This document shows, piece after piece, positions 9,001 to 16,558 of a stretch of 64,000 nucleotides of DNA. The DNA comes from Chitinophagales bacterium. Its GTDB lineage: Bacteria; Bacteroidota; Bacteroidia; Chitinophagales; UBA10324. Within the stretch, counting starts at the first letter, position 1; every line of letters begins with the position of its first letter. Below the pieces are notes generated by a model. It was not told the origin of the DNA. It worked only from the letters and a program-made list of their open reading frames with translations, and ran no database searches. The stretch spans positions 1-64,000 of the forward strand of contig JACDDS010000009.1 in the NCBI GenBank assembly GCA_013816805.1. Direction: 5' to 3'. The position numbers were made by a program, and so were the translations under genes.

Positions 9001-9118
9001 ACTGTGAATCTTTGCAATTATTTGAAAGAGCAGAAACAAGTTGTTGCTCCTTTTCTAAAAGAGAATTATCGTCTTTTGTAAAGTGAATATCGGACAGTTG
9101 TATGAATAAAATATTCAT
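6008..9118 (-). CDS. Metallophosphoesterase fused to a STAND-like P-loop NTPase (putative antiphage effector)
   Basis: The 1,036-residue protein has three parts. Residues 1-250 are a calcineurin-like phosphoesterase with every metal motif present: DIH at 10-12, GDLTN at 47-51, GNHDC at 87-91, HHPLHW at 207-212, GHEHEH at 235-240. After a linker comes a P-loop NTPase with Walker A GAENIGKSSLLK (about 386-397) and Walker B LVIIIDDFDKV (about 457-467), followed by helical regions. A charged coiled-coil-like stretch (about 785-830) leads into a helical C-terminus. Nuclease, phosphatase or other effector domains fused to STAND NTPases with a sensor C-terminus are the plan of Avs-type defence proteins. 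The gene sits between hsdR/GxxExxY and hsdM and looks AT-richer than either. Antiphage function and substrate are inference. Confidence 0.8.
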   Translation of the reverse strand: MNILFIQLSDIHFTKDDNSLLEKEQQLVSALSNNCKDSQLVFLTISGDLTNTASKEEFKIASDFLGRVRSSLEKYSTKPINIIPLPGNHDCVLPEQDNKSREGLIKLIHQTGEESIDESVIDILTRAQENYFEFADQVTSSDNKIHSSKLLNIFKFTTVEKTIIIYCYNTAYISQRHELPGKMVFPIGGFDEELFKEKADLFITCFHHPLHWLKPENRKEFKFHIEKTSDFYFTGHEHEHTKSAISDLEDNIIYNVEGDVLQETGEPKHSGFNLVNFDLKTNKFQISNYKWHGDKYANESSDAWTSYERGVLKIKNTYELKKEFFVTLNDAGANFAHPRVQIKLSDIFTFPRLEVIDYTADSEKEVTVTTIDSETLIKSLSKDIRLLLSGAENIGKSSLLKVTFSHLHSKGFVPVLIDGHRLKTTIINDFNKIALQHFFNQYTTTEKEDFVQLDRTKLVIIIDDFDKVNINAKYKGRLLSNLIKNFPNLIISGNELMSIEDIITDEAVNEDLFSSFGVYEIREFSHVLKSKLINKWITLGLLETITDEERINKLNQAEIIIRTVTGKNLVPNYPIFLLTILQAIELGNPADLTASTFGHYYQFLISKAFGNSLKSQDEITSYNNYLSELSYWFFKNKIRSIDYAELKKFDVEYRKLFTITPNLDEILRNLCTANIMEVYVDVYEFKYLYIYYFFVSKHLADSIDVEETRKTISALCKRIYRTEFANVLLFLTHHSKDKFLLTEILKNAKELFHELSPCKLQDDTQAINKLADKLPQLVFESQSIEEHREEVNKQNDEQDKEELKEIQKDLSQVADLDEDISELDIVSQLNSAFKTIEVLGQILKNNYGKMTNPVIIDLVEEAYLVGLRTLNIFFTVIENNTDFFVNQIVNLIDEKHIHDKDKIEGVSRKILFGICNQISYNFIKKVSDSLGTQNLENSYEEVLHKNNYNSAKLIDFSIKLDYFKSFPNSEMRNLKDDFTKYPLPLQIMKRMVINYLYLFPTSVENKQRILSFLEIPMSKQRRIDATSTQKKDKPTV

Positions 9119-9185
9119 TGCACTAAGGGTTTAAATTGTCTTTTTAAAGGTAGTATATAAGGACGCACCCATATTTCGAAAGCTT

Positions 9186-9288
9186 TTATGCTACAAGTCT
9201 TTTCGTCAACTCAATAATTTCCTTCACATCATCATTGGTAAAAAGTTTCTCCACTGCATTCATCCCGAAGTTTGAGAAAGGGGTGTCA
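9186..9288 (-). pseudogene. Orphan duplicate of the hsdR 3' end
   Basis: The minus-strand frame reads PFSNFGMNAVEKLF...EIIELTKRLVA then stop. It repeats, with about ten substitutions over 32 codons, the last residues of the intact hsdR upstream (PFSNFGINAVDRLF...EIMELTKRLVA). Similarity is also visible in the DNA. Nothing of the rest of hsdR is present, and the frame in front of it is not hsdR-like. It lies downstream of the GxxExxY gene, which is thus bracketed by two hsdR ends. Confidence 0.75.
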
Positions 9289-9318
9289 GAACTGTGATGT
9301 ATATGATTGATGTGATGT

Positions 9319-9729
9319 TCATGATGCCGCTGTAGCCGGTTTGAACTTCTTATTCTCCAGTCGGTGAAACTCAAGCTTCACATTTCCAAAATTGATGAGC
9401 AACCCGATTTGAAGATTATATGCCTCCAGATAATTGATTGCCTGCGCGAGATTCACCGAATCCAACACCGTGATGGCTTTCAACTCAACACTCACCACTC
9501 CTTCCACAAGGAAATCAACTCGGCGCGTTCCTATCTGAATGTCTTTGTAAAAGATTGACATTTCATACTCTCTTGAAAATTCAATTCCCTGCAAATTCAT
9601 TTCGTAAGCGAGCGCCCGTTGATAGATGACTTCCTGAAATCCGTTACCAAGAGCATTGTGTACTTCCATCGCACATCCAATGATTTTGCCTGTCAGCTCC
9701 GAGTGTTTGTATTCGTTTTTTGTTATCAT
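9319..9729 (-). CDS. GxxExxY family protein (PD-(D/E)XK nuclease fold)
   Basis: The 136-residue protein carries the family signature: GNGFQEVIYQRAL near residues 28-40, followed by RRVDFLVEGVVSVELKAI, which matches the D...ExK core of the PD-(D/E)XK fold. Members are short (about 120-140 residues), common in Bacteroidota and environmental genomes, and of unknown biological role. The gene begins 40 nt after the hsdR stop codon. Its location, between the true hsdR end and an orphan hsdR end, suggests it arrived by an insertion or recombination event at that gene boundary. Confidence 0.88.
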   Translation of the reverse strand: MITKNEYKHSELTGKIIGCAMEVHNALGNGFQEVIYQRALAYEMNLQGIEFSREYEMSIFYKDIQIGTRRVDFLVEGVVSVELKAITVLDSVNLAQAINYLEAYNLQIGLLINFGNVKLEFHRLENKKFKPATAAS

Positions 9730-9769
9730 GTTTTAATCATTTTCATCCCACCCATCACAGTTCAGACAA

Positions 9770-12532
9770 TCAAGCAACCAATCTTTTCGTCAACTCCATT
9801 ATTTCATTCACATCTTCAACAGTAAATAATCTATCAACTGCGTTGATGCCAAAGTTAGAGAACGGCGCATTGTAGAGATCATCCAATTCCAGTTTTCGTG
9901 TTTGCAGAAACACACTCTGCACCGTGCGCAAAAATTTTGTCTGGTCGGCATTGTAATGATGTTCGAGAATGAAGGCATCAAATGCTTTGCGTACAATCTG
10001 CTCGTACGTGGGTAATGTTTCCAGCTTTAGCAAATGCTTTAAGAAATCCACCAAGCTTCCTACGCGCACGCCAAATGCTTTCAGCATGTTGTCATCGGTG
10101 AGATCGAGATCATCGGTGCTGAGTTCTGTTTCCAGTGTTTGCTCCAGTGCAATCAGGTCATCGAGTTTTACCTCTTCACCTTTTTTCAATCGCTGAATAG
10201 TCGGGTGCTGCTGTGCGAGCTGCTCAATCTTTTCTTCAATGCGCCGGCGGTATTCTTCCACCATCACTTTCTGTCCTTCCTTCTTGACAATAACCCATTT
10301 GCGCGAGTCAATGATGTCATCCAATCCGAGTTCAATGATCAAGCTTCTCTTTTCGCGCTTGTATTTCATCAATGGCGCAAGAGCGGTTTTTGCTTCATCA
10401 ATATTTTTCAACGTCGGGCGCTCCCAAAACTTAGTAGAGAGAATTGCTTCTTTGTAAGCAATTCTTTCTTTCACTTGCTGCAAATTGGAAGGAAGCAGAT
10501 CAACATCTTCACGGATGGAGTTAATGATAGCTGCTGCATCTTTCTGTTGTAACAATGCAAGACCAGCACGTTCCATTTTAGAAGTGAAGAATGCTTCGGC
10601 GAGATTTACTCCGGTAACAAATCGCAGCAGCGGCGCCACTTTCATTCGGAGGAATTCAATCTTCTGTGAGTTAATGTAATTCCAGAAATCATCATTCCAT
10701 GCTTCGCGCACATCTTTCAAATGTTTTTTCACCGTGAAGGAGTCGAGTGGAATCTTTGCAATGTCAACGCGGAGTTCCTGCACGATGTATTTAAAATCCT
10801 CACCGCCTTGATCACCGATTAAAATGTTCAGCTTGTTCAGGCGGCTGTTGAAGATAGTAACAAGAACAGGAATTTGCGCTGTGGTCTTGTCATCCTTCGG
10901 CATCATGTTGAAGTGCTCGAAGTTTTCCCAGAAGTCAACGATGAGAAAATTGTCTTTGCCGTTGTCGGGTAGCCACTCCAGGTGTCTGCACGCTTCAAAA
11001 CTTCGCGTGCCTCTGCCGATCATCTGCCAGAATTTGATTTGCGAATTCACCGGCTTCATGAATGCAAGGTTCATCACTTCGGGAATATCCACGCCGGTGT
11101 CGAGCATGTCAACAGAAATAGCGATGCGCGGGAAATCCTGTTTCTTGAATTGATCGAGTAAATCTTTTGCGCGTTCTGTTTTGGAATCAATCACGCGGGC
11201 AAGCAATCCTTTGTGCTCCGGGTACATGTCATTGAATGCTTCCTGCAAGCGCATCGCATGCTTGTGCGTGACGGCAAACACAATTGTCTTCGCAGGCAAT
11301 TGTCCGCTTGCATCTTTGTAACACACATCCATGAATTCTTCCCACTGCCGAATCAGTGTGTCGTGATTCGTTACTTTCTTTTCGAGATCGGTTCCTTCGA
11401 AGTTGATGTCTTCAGGATCAATGCCGCGCTCTCGCAATGACTCCTGATCTTCTTCACTCAAATCAATTCCGCGAATTCCTTTGCGCTGAAATTTTGTTTG
11501 CGCCGCATACACATTGTAATCTGCGAGGTATCCGTCTTTCACCGCCTTGTCATAGGTGTACAGGAATGTCGGCATGGGTCCGTCACACTCGAAGAAGCGA
11601 AACGTGTCGCGGTCAATGAAGTTGGCGGGTGTTGCAGTGAGTCCGATCTGCACGGCATCGAAATAGGCAAGCACATCGGTGAACTTGTTGTAGATGCTGC
11701 GATGACATTCATCGGAGATGATGAGATCAAAATCTGCGGGAGAAAATTTTTCATAGCACAACTCCAGTGTTTGCAGGGTGCTTACATACACGCGCGCATT
11801 GCGGTCAATGTTGTAGGTGTAAATGCGGGCACGCGCTTCATTCGGCAGATGCACTTTGAATCCTTCACTCAATGCCTGCTCTACCAAACTATCGCGATCA
11901 GCGAGGAACAAAACTTTCTGTGCTTGTCGAGCGCGAAGAAAAACATCAATCAATGCCATGATGGTCCTGGTCTTTCCTGTACCCGTCGCCATCACCAATA
12001 ATGCTTTTCTCTTTTTTCTTTTCTTAATCGTTTCACCGATTCTTCGAATTGCTTCTACCTGGTATGAACGATTTACAATAGAATCTTTGATGGTGATTTC
12101 ATTGAGCGGAAGTTTATTTTGCTCTAGGAAGAGAAGGCGCTCTAAATTTTCTCTCGTAAAAAATCCGGCGACGAATCTTTCGGGATGTGTTTCAGAATCC
12201 CAGAACCAAATGTCTTCACCGTTCGTCATGAACGCAAATGGTCGGAAGGTTTGTTTTGCTGCGATCTTCGTTACATACTGCAGCACTTGTTCTTTTCCTA
12301 CACGCGCATCACGGCGTGTGTTTTTCGCTTCAATCACTCCAAGCACTTCTCCATTCGCCCGGAACAAACAGTAATCGGTCACACCATTTATTGGAGAAGC
12401 ATCATAACCTTCAACAGGGACTTCGAAACTTATTTGAGTTCGGTCAGCAAGATTCCATTTCGCCTTTTTTAATTGCGGGTCAATGAGGTTGTAGCGAACC
12501 TCTGCTTCGTTGAGCTGTGAAAAGTCAATCAT
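9770..12532 (-). CDS. hsdR: Type I restriction enzyme subunit R (translocase/nuclease)
   Basis: HsdR translocates DNA and cuts far from the recognition site. The 920-residue protein shows the N-terminal PD-(D/E)XK nuclease (DYCLF then GVIEAKNT, near residues 50-72), then a superfamily 2 helicase: Walker A MATGTGKTRT near 180, DECH near 273, LTATPANF near 298, and the distal motif QMIGRGTR near 505. A helical C-terminal part of the EcoEI/EcoAI type follows and ends in ELTKRLVA. It is the first gene of the minus-strand operon. Length and motif set are complete, so it is probably active. Confidence 0.95.
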   Translation of the reverse strand: MIDFSQLNEAEVRYNLIDPQLKKAKWNLADRTQISFEVPVEGYDASPINGVTDYCLFRANGEVLGVIEAKNTRRDARVGKEQVLQYVTKIAAKQTFRPFAFMTNGEDIWFWDSETHPERFVAGFFTRENLERLLFLEQNKLPLNEITIKDSIVNRSYQVEAIRRIGETIKKRKKRKALLVMATGTGKTRTIMALIDVFLRARQAQKVLFLADRDSLVEQALSEGFKVHLPNEARARIYTYNIDRNARVYVSTLQTLELCYEKFSPADFDLIISDECHRSIYNKFTDVLAYFDAVQIGLTATPANFIDRDTFRFFECDGPMPTFLYTYDKAVKDGYLADYNVYAAQTKFQRKGIRGIDLSEEDQESLRERGIDPEDINFEGTDLEKKVTNHDTLIRQWEEFMDVCYKDASGQLPAKTIVFAVTHKHAMRLQEAFNDMYPEHKGLLARVIDSKTERAKDLLDQFKKQDFPRIAISVDMLDTGVDIPEVMNLAFMKPVNSQIKFWQMIGRGTRSFEACRHLEWLPDNGKDNFLIVDFWENFEHFNMMPKDDKTTAQIPVLVTIFNSRLNKLNILIGDQGGEDFKYIVQELRVDIAKIPLDSFTVKKHLKDVREAWNDDFWNYINSQKIEFLRMKVAPLLRFVTGVNLAEAFFTSKMERAGLALLQQKDAAAIINSIREDVDLLPSNLQQVKERIAYKEAILSTKFWERPTLKNIDEAKTALAPLMKYKREKRSLIIELGLDDIIDSRKWVIVKKEGQKVMVEEYRRRIEEKIEQLAQQHPTIQRLKKGEEVKLDDLIALEQTLETELSTDDLDLTDDNMLKAFGVRVGSLVDFLKHLLKLETLPTYEQIVRKAFDAFILEHHYNADQTKFLRTVQSVFLQTRKLELDDLYNAPFSNFGINAVDRLFTVEDVNEIMELTKRLVA

Positions 12533-12619
12533 TTAATGAAGAAATCAAGTGCTTTTACTAGCATCATCTTTACGTTTTATAAACATTGATTCTACTAAAA
12601 ACTTATCTCTAAATATGGT

Positions 12620-13849
12620 TTAAATTACCCCTTCGTCATACGCTATCTCACCGTGTATCGCTGCATCGAGGCCAGTATCTTCATCCTCCCCGGAAACACG
12701 CACACGGGTTACCAGGTTAATGGCTGCAAGCATGCAGTAGGTAAAGATGAAGGCATAGACCGCAGAGCCGATGGCTGCGGCCACCTGCTTGATGAAGAAG
12801 GTTGCATTCCCTGCCATAAGTCCCTGAGCGCCAGCAGGATTAACTGCTGTAGTTGCAAATATTCCCAGCATAATTATTCCAACGACTCCGCCCATGCCAT
12901 GCACACCCCAGACGTCGAGCGCATCGTCCCAGCCAACGCGGTTTTTAATATGGACTGCCAGGTAACAGATCATGCCTGATGCAATACCAATAATCACCGC
13001 CGAGCTTAGGGAAACATAACCTGCAGCAGGCGTTATGGTGGCAAGTCCTGCCACGGCGCCGGTCAGCAACCCTACAAATTTCGGTTTCTTTGAGGTAGAC
13101 CATTCGATGATCAGCCACGTGATTGCTGCAAAGGAAGCCGCAACATCTGTGTTTAAAAATGCCAGTCCCGTAATGGCATTTACATCAAGCGCGCTGCCTG
13201 CATTAAAGCCATACCATCCGAACCAGAGCAGCCCTGTACCGAGCGCAATAAGCGGAATGCTGTTGGGCTTGTTCTCCGTGTTCCTTCTCTTCCCAACATA
13301 AATAACAGAGGCTAATGCAGCGAATCCGGCAATGGCATGTACAACGATGCCTCCTGCAAAATCAAGCACACCCCATTTAGCGAGCAGCCCTCCACCCCAG
13401 ATCATATGCACAAAAGGATAATAAACGAGCAGCTGCCACATGACCAGGAAGATAAGATATGCCTTAAATGTAACGCGGTTTATGAAGGCGCCGGTGATGA
13501 GCGCAGGCGTGATGATTGCAAACATCATCTGGTACGCCATGAAGACAAACTCCGGAAGTTTTGGATTTCCTGAAAAGGCAGAATTCAAAGTAACTCCTGC
13601 CATCATTGCCTTATCGAGGTTACCAATAATTCCTCCTTCCCCGCCACTGAAGCACAGGGAGTAACCGACAAAATACCAGAGGATGGTAGTGATGCCCATG
13701 GAGACGAAGCTCTGGATCATAATGCCGAGGATGTTTCTCTTACCGGCGAGACCTCCGTAAAAGAATGCGAGTCCGGGTGTCATCAGCATTACGAGGCTGG
13801 TTGCTAAGAGCATGAAGCCGGTGATGCCACTGTCGAATGTTGTTTGCAT
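12620..13849 (-). CDS. amt: Ammonium transporter
   Basis: Amt channels conduct ammonium/ammonia across the inner membrane. The 409-residue protein has about eleven hydrophobic segments and family motifs: TPGLAFFYGGL near the N-terminus, then DFAGGIVVHAIAG, FNAGSALD, TITPAAGYVS and DVWGVHGMGGVVG, with both pore histidines in the expected contexts. An open frame continues 34 codons further upstream, but family members start at MQTTFDSGITGFMLLATSLV, so I place the start at 13849. No glnK-like PII gene is adjacent, which is unusual since amt and glnK are often paired. Confidence 0.95.
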   Translation of the reverse strand: MQTTFDSGITGFMLLATSLVMLMTPGLAFFYGGLAGKRNILGIMIQSFVSMGITTILWYFVGYSLCFSGGEGGIIGNLDKAMMAGVTLNSAFSGNPKLPEFVFMAYQMMFAIITPALITGAFINRVTFKAYLIFLVMWQLLVYYPFVHMIWGGGLLAKWGVLDFAGGIVVHAIAGFAALASVIYVGKRRNTENKPNSIPLIALGTGLLWFGWYGFNAGSALDVNAITGLAFLNTDVAASFAAITWLIIEWSTSKKPKFVGLLTGAVAGLATITPAAGYVSLSSAVIIGIASGMICYLAVHIKNRVGWDDALDVWGVHGMGGVVGIIMLGIFATTAVNPAGAQGLMAGNATFFIKQVAAAIGSAVYAFIFTYCMLAAINLVTRVRVSGEDEDTGLDAAIHGEIAYDEGVI

Positions 13850-14105
13850 GAGCGTAAAGTTTAGAGTTTGGAGTTTTAGGTTATGCAACAGATGCCTTAA
13901 ATGGAGATGAATATATATATAATCAGAAATTTTCCTGATTTCTTTTTGCACAGGTATTTTAAGCTATCCTTTCTTTAAAAAGAATTGCTTCCAAACAGTT
14001 TTCGAAGATTTTAACTGAATAGTCTAAATGTTTTTGATTACAGAGCATTAATTTGATTTTCAGTTGTTCACAATTGGAAGTTAACCGAATAGAAAATCGA
14101 CAGCA

Positions 14106-14386
14106 ATGAAAAGTATGGTGGTCCACCTGGTCTCAGTGGTAATATTATTCAATCCTAAAACACCTATCAGTCAAACTTCATATGATAAAGAAATTATTGC
14201 CGGTCACATACCTGATTTCAAACAGTGTACGCAGGCGAAACAATATCTTTCCATTAATAAAAACAATGAGGTTTCATAAGAAGCGGCTATAAAGCAGGAT
14301 CGATTTATTCTACTGCCGCTATTTCTAAAGATGTAATAATCATCAGCAGTGCAGATGGATGGCTCTATTGTTTAAAAAGACTATAG
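14106..14386 (+). pseudogene. Remnant of a PQQ-type beta-propeller protein
   Basis: In the 619-nt gap before the DUF6766 gene, a start with a signal-peptide-like segment (MKSMVVHLVSVVILF) at 14106 runs to a stop at 14272-14274. In another frame, up to a stop at 14384-14386, is GSIYSTAAISKDVIIISSAD followed by GWLYCLK. That second piece looks like one PQQ-like propeller blade. The two pieces look like the start and end of one exported propeller gene joined by a large deletion plus frameshift. The assignment rests on one blade, so it is tentative. Confidence 0.4.
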
Positions 14387-14468
14387 CGGTATTTTCTAAT
14401 CAGTATATCATCTTATCCGCATCTTTATTATATCGCAATATTTAAATACTTTACAGAAAAGATTGTGC

Positions 14469-15125
14469 ATGAAAAAGTTTCTTAGGAATAATGGGCTTTC
14501 ATTGGTGTTCCTGGTGCTTTTTGTTTTAGCAATGGCTGGACAATCTTATACCGGGTTAAAACAGTATAACAGCGAATTGCAGGAAACGGGCAGGCAGCAG
14601 GTTAAACTTCTTGAATACTTTAGTTCTGGTCACTTCTTTGAATCAACATTTGAGAATTGGGAGAGTGAATTTTTGCAGATGGGTTTATTTGTTGTCCTAA
14701 GCATTTTTCTGTATCAAAAAGGATCTTCGGAATCGAAGGATCCGGATAAAGACGAAGATGTAAATCGGGAGCCAAATCCCCTGCGAAAGAACGTTCCCTG
14801 GCCGGTAAAGAAAGGTGGATTAATACTTTACGTGTATACGTATTCACTTTCCATCACCTTTTTTCTCTTTTTTGTCTTGTCGTTTTTGTTACACTGGTAT
14901 GGAAGCATGACGGACTATAATGAGGAACAGGCATTTAAAGGTTCGCAAACGCAAAGTGCATGGCAATACCTCGGCAACTCGAAGTTATGGTTCGAATCTT
15001 TTCAAAACTGGCAAAGTGAATTCTTATCTATATTAGGCATTGTTATCTTTTCTATTTTTCTAAGGCAAAAGGGTTCTCCACAGTCCAAGCCTATAGATGC
15101 GCCCAATAGTGAAACGGGCGACTAA
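14469..15125 (+). CDS. DUF6766 family membrane protein
   Basis: The 218-residue protein has four hydrophobic segments in two similar halves. FENWESEFLQMGLFVVLSIF with YQKGSSESK in the first half is echoed by FQNWQSEFLSILGIVIFSIF with RQKGSPQSK in the second, so each half is a membrane pair ending in a basic, serine-rich tail. A charged loop (about residues 85-105) joins them. This is the pattern of DUF6766; no function is known to me. The start is the ATG at 14469; a TTG two codons earlier is also in frame. It stands alone, with no obvious operon partner. Confidence 0.75.
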   Translation: MKKFLRNNGLSLVFLVLFVLAMAGQSYTGLKQYNSELQETGRQQVKLLEYFSSGHFFESTFENWESEFLQMGLFVVLSIFLYQKGSSESKDPDKDEDVNREPNPLRKNVPWPVKKGGLILYVYTYSLSITFFLFFVLSFLLHWYGSMTDYNEEQAFKGSQTQSAWQYLGNSKLWFESFQNWQSEFLSILGIVIFSIFLRQKGSPQSKPIDAPNSETGD

Positions 15126-15277
15126 TATGGTAGTGATTCCGGCACTTCCATAATTGATAATTTGGGAATAAGCTGAACTTCCGGAGAAAAAAAATGAAGC
15201 GTTTAATCGAAAGGATTTTGAATGCAACGAATCTTTTCGGACTTTCATCCATGTAAGGAACTCTTACAAACCATCCC

Positions 15278-16537
15278 GTGGCAGTGTGCAGATTCTTCCA
15301 TGTATATCACTCGTTTGTTTGCAGATTTTTATTTTCTGTACTGCTGATCTTTTTTATCCATGGAGCAACTGCTCAAACCTATTTTCAATTTTCATCTAAC
15401 ACACACAGAGCCACCATACCCTTTAAATTCTACCGTAACCTTATCATTGTTCCGGTTATAGTAAACGGGCACGGTCCTTACAATTTTGTGCTTGATTCCG
15501 GCGTCGGCATATCTACCATTACAGATCCAGATCTGATTGGTGAGCTGAATCTGCAACTTGGTAAAAAAATTACTATACGCGGACTCGGTGATCAGCAGCC
15601 AGCAGTTGCTTATTTAAGCTCGGGAATTATAGTTGCCATGCAATCGGTACAAAGCTTTCCCTTTACTATGGCGGTGTTTGAAAAAGATCCTTTTTTCCTT
15701 TCTACCTATCTTGGTATAAAGGTGGAGGGTATTCTGGGTTTTGAATTCTTTAACAGCTTTTCTGTTAAAATCAATTACCTCAACAAAACAATATCGCTTT
15801 TCCCGCCAGGTAATTATAATCCGCCAGGAGGCTATACTGCCGTTCCGATAACCCTGCAGCTGAATAAGCCATTTATAAAGGCTGTTTGTGAGATTAACGA
15901 AAACCAAAATGTTCCTATCGATCTATTGGTAGATATTGGGGCAGGCTTTCCTCTTTCATTAGAAAAAAAATCAGATTCCCGCATTACGGTTCCTGCCCTG
16001 CATATTGAAACTCAGCTGGGCATGGGATTAAGCGGGATTATCCATGGCAGCCTGGCGAGAATACAGAAGCTGGAGATAGCAGGATTTAAATTTAAAAACA
16101 TAGTAACCTCCTTTCCCGATTTTGGAGACTGGCAAAATACCTCTGAAACGGGTGATAGAAATGGAAGCATCGGAAACTTTTTACTCAGGAGATTTACGGT
16201 GGTGTTTGATTATCAGAATTCCAAACTTTATCTCAAGCCGAATTCACAATACCGTGCAGCATTTGTTTATGATCGTACAGGAATTGAATTAGTTGGTGGA
16301 GGGGATGATTATTCCAGCTTTGTGGTGTCCAATGTAAAGCAGAATTCACCTGCTTCAGAAGCAGGCATACACGAGGATGATATTGTACTGGAAGTTAACT
16401 TTCAGCCGGTAAAAAATTTTGATTTGGGTGGGATTGACCATATTCTCAGTGATCCCGGATCCAAAGGCGTTTGGCTAAAGTTGAGACGAGGTGAAGAAGA
16501 TATCTATGTGCTCATTAAAATGAGAGACCTTATCTGA
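15278..16537 (+). CDS. Retropepsin-like aspartic protease domain protein with C-terminal PDZ
   Basis: A signal peptide (FLFSVLLIFFIHGATAQ) is followed by two pepsin/retropepsin-like half domains. The first has FVLDSGVGISTI near residue 70 and the second LLVDIGAGFPLSL near residue 215. In the first the usual D-T-G is D-S-G; in the second the triad reads D-I-G, so catalysis is doubtful. Residues about 340-415 form a PDZ domain (SPASEAGIHEDDIVLEVNFQ). Such proteins are common in Bacteroidota periplasm. No ATG is available before residue 120, so a GTG start at 15278 (or 15284) is required. It converges with folC. Confidence 0.8.
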   Translation: MAVCRFFHVYHSFVCRFLFSVLLIFFIHGATAQTYFQFSSNTHRATIPFKFYRNLIIVPVIVNGHGPYNFVLDSGVGISTITDPDLIGELNLQLGKKITIRGLGDQQPAVAYLSSGIIVAMQSVQSFPFTMAVFEKDPFFLSTYLGIKVEGILGFEFFNSFSVKINYLNKTISLFPPGNYNPPGGYTAVPITLQLNKPFIKAVCEINENQNVPIDLLVDIGAGFPLSLEKKSDSRITVPALHIETQLGMGLSGIIHGSLARIQKLEIAGFKFKNIVTSFPDFGDWQNTSETGDRNGSIGNFLLRRFTVVFDYQNSKLYLKPNSQYRAAFVYDRTGIELVGGGDDYSSFVVSNVKQNSPASEAGIHEDDIVLEVNFQPVKNFDLGGIDHILSDPGSKGVWLKLRRGEEDIYVLIKMRDLI

Positions 16538-16558
16538 TTCCTTATGAAAATGCAGGGC

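Noticed and set aside
9186-9374. 62-codon frame covering the hsdR tail duplicate as a gene
   Set aside because: Only the final 32 codons have hsdR similarity; the first part overlaps the end of the GxxExxY gene and has no start evidence.
13850-13951. 34-codon upstream extension of the ammonium transporter
   Set aside because: The extra residues are not hydrophobic in the family pattern and homologues start at MQTTFDSGITG.
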